Source: Rhodospirillaceae bacterium UBA6219
GTDB lineage: Bacteria > Pseudomonadota > Alphaproteobacteria > Rhodospirillales > Magnetospirillaceae
DNA: 64,000 nucleotides
Reading direction: 5' to 3'
NCBI GenBank assembly: GCA_002435715.1
Contig: DISD01000091.1
Location: forward strand, 7,245 to 71,244
A program made the translations under genes and the position numbers. Shown here piece by piece: positions 61,088 through 64,000 of the stretch. Below the pieces are notes generated by a model that did no database searches, was not told the origin of the DNA, and saw only the letters and a program-made list of their open reading frames with translations. Position 1 is the first letter of the stretch. Each line of letters begins with the position of its first letter.

Positions 61088-62746
61088 TTACCCCGCCCGG
61101 TTCAGCGCGCTGGCGATGGCCTTCAACGCCGCCATGGTCACCGAGGCATCCAAGGCGGCGCCATGGACCACCTCGCCATTCTTGCGGGTCAAGGCCACAT
61201 AAGACGCCGCCTGCACTTCCGAGCCCTGGCCGATGGCGTGTTCGTGGTAATCCTTGACCTTGACCATCATGCCCAGATCCTTTTCCAAGGCATGGACGAA
61301 GGCGTCCACCGGACCGGCACCAATTCCCTGGACGATCTTTTCGACGCCATCCACCATCAAGGTGGCGGTCAGGGCACGTTGCCCCTTGCCCACCGGCACG
61401 GTGGAATAATCGGCCACCTGGATACGCCCCTCGCCCAGATAGGTGCGCTGGAAGAACACCCAGATCTCGTCGGGCGACAATTCGCGGCCTTCACGGTCGG
61501 CATGATCTTGGACCACCCGGGAAAACTCGGCCTGAAACGCCTTGGGCAATTCCAAACCATGGTCGCGTTCCAGCACAAAGGCGACGCCGCCCTTGCCCGA
61601 CTGGCTGTTGATGCGGATCACCGCTTCGTAAGAGCGCCCCACATCAGCCGGATCGATGGGCAGATAAGGCACCTCCCACACCGGGGAATTGGCCTTGTCG
61701 CGGGCCTTGAACCCCTTGTTGATGGCGTCCTGGTGCGAGCCCGAGAACGCCGTATAGACCAGTTCACCGGCATAGGGATGGCGCTGATGGACCGGCAAAC
61801 CGGTGCATTCCTCGGCCACCCGACGAATGCTGTCGATATCTGACAGATCAAGGCCGGGATCGACGCCTTGGGTGAACAGGTTCAAGGCCAAGGTGCAGAC
61901 GTCGACATTGCCGGTACGCTCGCCATTGCCGAACAACGTGCCCTCCACCCGGTCAGCCCCGGCCATCACCGCCAGTTCCGCCGCCGCAACGCCGGTGCCA
62001 CGGTCGTTGTGGGGATGGACCGAGATGATCAGATTCTCGCGCCCCTTCACCGAGGCGCAGAACCATTCCACCACGTCGGCATAGACGTTGGGGGTGCTCA
62101 TCTCCACAGTGGCGGGCAGGTTGACGATCATCTTGCGGTCAGGGGCCGCCCCCCATTCGGCCGCCACCGCCTCGACGATGGACAGGGCGAAATCGGGCTC
62201 GGTGCCGGTGAAGCTTTCCGGGCTGTACTGAAAGGTGACATCGCCGCCCTGTCGCTTGGCCGACATCTCGCGCACCAGGCGGGTTCCGGCCAAGGCCAGG
62301 TCGATACAGCCCTGACGGTCGAAGCCGAACACCACCCGGCGCTGCACCTCGGATGTCGAGTTGTACAGGTGGACGATGACGTTCTTCGCCCCTTCCAAAG
62401 CTTCGAAGCTTTTGGCGATCAAATCCTGGCGCGCCTGGGTCAGGATTTGGATGGTGACGTCGTCGGGAATGTGGCCGCCGTCAATCAAATGACGGATGAA
62501 GTCGTAATCGGTCTGCGACGCGGCGGGAAAGCCCACTTCGATCTGCTTGAAACCCATCCCCACCAAGGTGTTCCACAGCCGCATCTTGCGCTGGGTGTCC
62601 ATGGGGTCGATCAGCGCCTGATTGCCGTCACGAAGATCGACGGAACACCATTGCGGCGGCACGGAAATCACGGCGTCGGGCCAACGGCGCTGGGCCATGC
62701 GCATGGTCGGATAGGGGCGGTACTTGTGAGAAGCGGCGTTCATCAT
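61088..62746 (-). CDS. leuA: 2-isopropylmalate synthase LeuA (long, type 2)
   Basis: A 552-residue enzyme condensing acetyl-CoA with 2-ketoisovalerate, the first leucine step. The TIM barrel has WCSVDLRDGNQALIDPM (DxxRDGxQ), EVGFPAASQTDYDF, STSEVQRRVVFG and ISVHPHNDRGTG (metal-binding His). The C-terminal ~150 residues are the LeuA regulatory domain for leucine feedback. ATGATG at the start gives two possible codons. Upstream lies an apparent leucine attenuator, a regulation consistent with function. Confidence 0.95.
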   Translation of the reverse strand: MMNAASHKYRPYPTMRMAQRRWPDAVISVPPQWCSVDLRDGNQALIDPMDTQRKMRLWNTLVGMGFKQIEVGFPAASQTDYDFIRHLIDGGHIPDDVTIQILTQARQDLIAKSFEALEGAKNVIVHLYNSTSEVQRRVVFGFDRQGCIDLALAGTRLVREMSAKRQGGDVTFQYSPESFTGTEPDFALSIVEAVAAEWGAAPDRKMIVNLPATVEMSTPNVYADVVEWFCASVKGRENLIISVHPHNDRGTGVAAAELAVMAGADRVEGTLFGNGERTGNVDVCTLALNLFTQGVDPGLDLSDIDSIRRVAEECTGLPVHQRHPYAGELVYTAFSGSHQDAINKGFKARDKANSPVWEVPYLPIDPADVGRSYEAVIRINSQSGKGGVAFVLERDHGLELPKAFQAEFSRVVQDHADREGRELSPDEIWVFFQRTYLGEGRIQVADYSTVPVGKGQRALTATLMVDGVEKIVQGIGAGPVDAFVHALEKDLGMMVKVKDYHEHAIGQGSEVQAASYVALTRKNGEVVHGAALDASVTMAALKAIASALNRAG

Positions 62747-62805
62747 GGCCGGTTCATCCTCTTCTTGATCGTGTCTGCATTTGGGGGACCGCGCGAAAAT
62801 TGTCA

Positions 62806-62845
62806 CGGTCGTCGGACGCGCGGAAAGCGTCAGGGCCGACGACCG
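62806..62845 (-). terminator. leuA leader attenuator hairpin (putative)
   Basis: On the minus strand CGGTCGTCGG (62845-62836) pairs perfectly with CCGACGACCG (62815-62806), followed by TGACAATTTTC. It lies 60-100 bp before leuA. A CGACGAC segment in the upstream leader (62977-62971) could pair with GTCGTCG of the first arm instead, giving an antiterminator. The T-tract is short, so termination strength is uncertain. Confidence 0.55.
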
Positions 62846-62965
62846 CCGATTAGTCGCAGTCGATCCATGGACGTGACAGTGGCACGACGGATCAAGGTGA
62901 TGGAATTTTGGGACTTCATGATGCTCTCGGGAAATTCGCTGATCTGGACGCCGCAAGCAGTAACC

Positions 62966-62993
62966 CCGGCGTCGTCGCGGTTCACGACACCGG
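62966..62993 (-). promoter_or_regulatory. leuA leader pause-type stem (putative 1:2 structure)
   Basis: On the minus strand CCGGTGTCG (62993-62985), the last codons of the leader peptide, pairs with CGACGCCGG (62974-62966) in 9 bp including one G-U. A ribosome stalled at the upstream Leu codons would block this stem and free the CGACGAC segment for antitermination. Inference from base pairing only. Confidence 0.4.
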
Positions 62994-63032
62994 GCAGGTC
63001 AGCAGCAGCAGGGCGAATTTCGCAGTCATCAT
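62982..63032 (-). CDS. leuA leader peptide with four consecutive leucine codons (putative)
   Basis: A 16-codon ORF, MMTAKFALLLLTCPVS, with CTG CTG CTG CTG in the middle and a stop within the leader stem. Runs of the end-product amino acid are the signature of ribosome-mediated attenuation leaders. It precedes leuA by ~235 bp. No clear Shine-Dalgarno is seen, which lowers confidence. A second ORF in the same leader (62830-62919, MKSQNSITLIRR ... ending RLRLIGGRRP) contains CTG-CGA-CTA just before the attenuator arm and is an alternative sensor. Confidence 0.5.
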   Translation of the reverse strand: MMTAKFALLLLTCPVS

Positions 63033-63131
63033 GCGCCAACCATGACAGAAGGTGTCGGGAAGCGTCAAGCGCGATGACAGCGCCCCGCCAAACAACTACC
63101 ATCACGCGAAGTTTCTTTGGACTCCGAGCGG

Positions 63132-63830
63132 ATGAAACTGCCCATTCTGGCGATCCTGGCCCAATCAGCCCAGACCCTATGGCAAAGCCCTTTACAATGC
63201 CTGATGGCATTCTGGCCCAGCCTGATCATCGCCACAGGTCTCATCATTCTGGACAAAACGCCGCTGTGGACGTTGCCGTTTGCAGCGTTGAACTGGCCGT
63301 TCGTGATTGTCGGGTCTTGCGCCTGGCACCGTCACTTGATCCAGGGACAGCCCGTCCGCCTGCGATTGGGTGGCGCCGAGTGGCTGTACCTCAAAAGCAC
63401 CCTCATCCTCTCGCTGATCATGGCGATCCCCTTCTTTGCGACCAACGTGGTGTCGGATCTGGCGCAACCGCCTGCGGCGCTCGCCCCGATCATTGACAGC
63501 CTGTCAATGATCGTGGGGTTGTGGATGTGCGCCACCGCCCTCATGGCCCTGCCCGCCAACGCCTTGGGGCAAACCCCCGACCATGACAGTCAATATGCCT
63601 TGGTCACGCCGCACCAGACCCAAATCTTCATGCTGATCGCCGTTCTTGTGTTCGTGGACCTGTCGCTGCAAACCTGGGGAGCAAGCCTGCGCTCTCCCTT
63701 CGACACCATCGTGCAACTGATCCTGCTGCCGTTTCTGCCTCTGACGGTCAGCAGCCTGTCACTGACCCATCTGTGGCTGCACGCCAACCGCGCAAACGAA
63801 GATCAACAAAAAGCCACTGTTCCCGGTTGA
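63132..63830 (+). CDS. Integral membrane protein of unknown function
   Basis: About 232 residues from the ATG at 63132 (an in-frame TTG 15 bp upstream is also possible; neither has a strong ribosome-binding site). Five to six hydrophobic segments are visible, e.g. CLMAFWPSLIIATGLIIL, LPFAALNWPFVIVGSCAW, LILSLIMAIPFFATNVV, MIVGLWMCATALMALPA and IFMLIAVLVFVDLSLQTW. The tail is short and charged (RANEDQQKATVPG). No recognised family or catalytic motif. It is divergent from leuA. Confidence 0.7.
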   Translation: MKLPILAILAQSAQTLWQSPLQCLMAFWPSLIIATGLIILDKTPLWTLPFAALNWPFVIVGSCAWHRHLIQGQPVRLRLGGAEWLYLKSTLILSLIMAIPFFATNVVSDLAQPPAALAPIIDSLSMIVGLWMCATALMALPANALGQTPDHDSQYALVTPHQTQIFMLIAVLVFVDLSLQTWGASLRSPFDTIVQLILLPFLPLTVSSLSLTHLWLHANRANEDQQKATVPG

Positions 63831-63907
63831 CCAATCGAAAACAAGTCGTTAGAAACATCCGTCCAGCCACGGGGGTGTTAGCGACCCCCATTAAATGACA
63901 TTCCTGC

Positions 63908-64000
63908 GGAGGGATGGGTGAGTGGCTGAAACCAACGGTTTGCTAAACCGTCCTAGGGGGTTAACCCTTAGCGCGGGTTCGAATCCCGCTCCCTCCGCCA
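63908..64000 (+). tRNA. tRNA-Ser (anticodon GCU)
   Basis: A 93-base class II tRNA. The acceptor GGAGGGA (63908-63914) pairs with TCCCTCC (63990-63996), then discriminator G and encoded CCA to the window edge. The anticodon stem ACGGT/ACCGT holds loop TTGCTAA with anticodon GCT at 63942-63944. The long variable arm (CCTAGGGGGTTAACCCTTAG region) and T-loop GGTTCGAATCC are typical of tRNA-Ser. Reads AGC/AGU codons. Confidence 0.96.

Overview
The window is a gene-dense, GC-rich (low-60s % by eye) chromosomal segment of an alphaproteobacterium, most likely Rhodospirillales and close to Magnetospirillum/Paramagnetospirillum. This rests on the uninterrupted mraZ-to-lpxC division and cell-wall cluster, FlbT, CheZ with bacteriohemerythrins, a CowN protein (diazotroph), a soxXYZAB cluster and a cytoplasmic CZB chemoreceptor. 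No insertion sequences, phage genes or CRISPR arrays were seen; the islands of interest are chromosomal accessory loci.

Layout. 2-961: C-terminal part of a TrpB2-type tryptophan synthase beta chain. 958-4763: an ECF sigma locus. Rightward: sigma factor, short one-TM (anti-sigma-like) protein and periplasmic metal-sensor-like protein, all start/stop-overlapped as in CnrYXH systems. Leftward: an EF-hand protein, a proline-rich protein and a stand-alone sigma-region-2-like protein that aligns without gaps to the neighbouring sigma factor. 4786-12915: mixed housekeeping genes (flbT, HCCA isomerase/SDR pair, methyltransferase, Rid protein, DUF1491, CNG-type K+ channel, two hemerythrins, EEP nuclease, cheZ). 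13087-13472: RNase P RNA. 13703-33525: dcw cluster mraZ-rsmH-ftsL-ftsI-murE-murF-mraY-murD-ftsW-murG-murC-murB-ddl-ftsQ-ftsA-ftsZ-lpxC, almost all coupled by ATGA-type overlaps; one junction (ftsW/murG) carries a 71-bp tandem duplication creating a 24-aa upstream ORF and a hairpin over the murG ribosome-binding site. 33597-36087: bamD and recN.

36262-49323: a CZB chemoreceptor and an 11.3-kb gene for a 3767-residue FecR-domain/RTX giant protein with an in-frame 450-bp near-identical duplication. 49324-53906: soxXYZAB plus ccdA (thiosulfate oxidation), with no soxCD here. 53956-55077: cowN preceded by an RcoM-like PAS-LytTR CO sensor, with phased inverted and direct repeats between them. 55192-58458: gatCAB. 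58553-61086: a tiny membrane protein, a Nudix hydrolase and a DUF47/PiT phosphate-transport pair. 61088-63032: leuA with an apparent leucine attenuator (leader peptide with four consecutive CTG codons). 63132-64000: an unknown membrane protein and tRNA-Ser(GCU).

The most system-like novelties are the EF-hand/ECF/sigma2-mimic locus, the RcoM-CowN module and the giant FecR-RTX protein. All functional statements are homology recognised by eye; no search was run.
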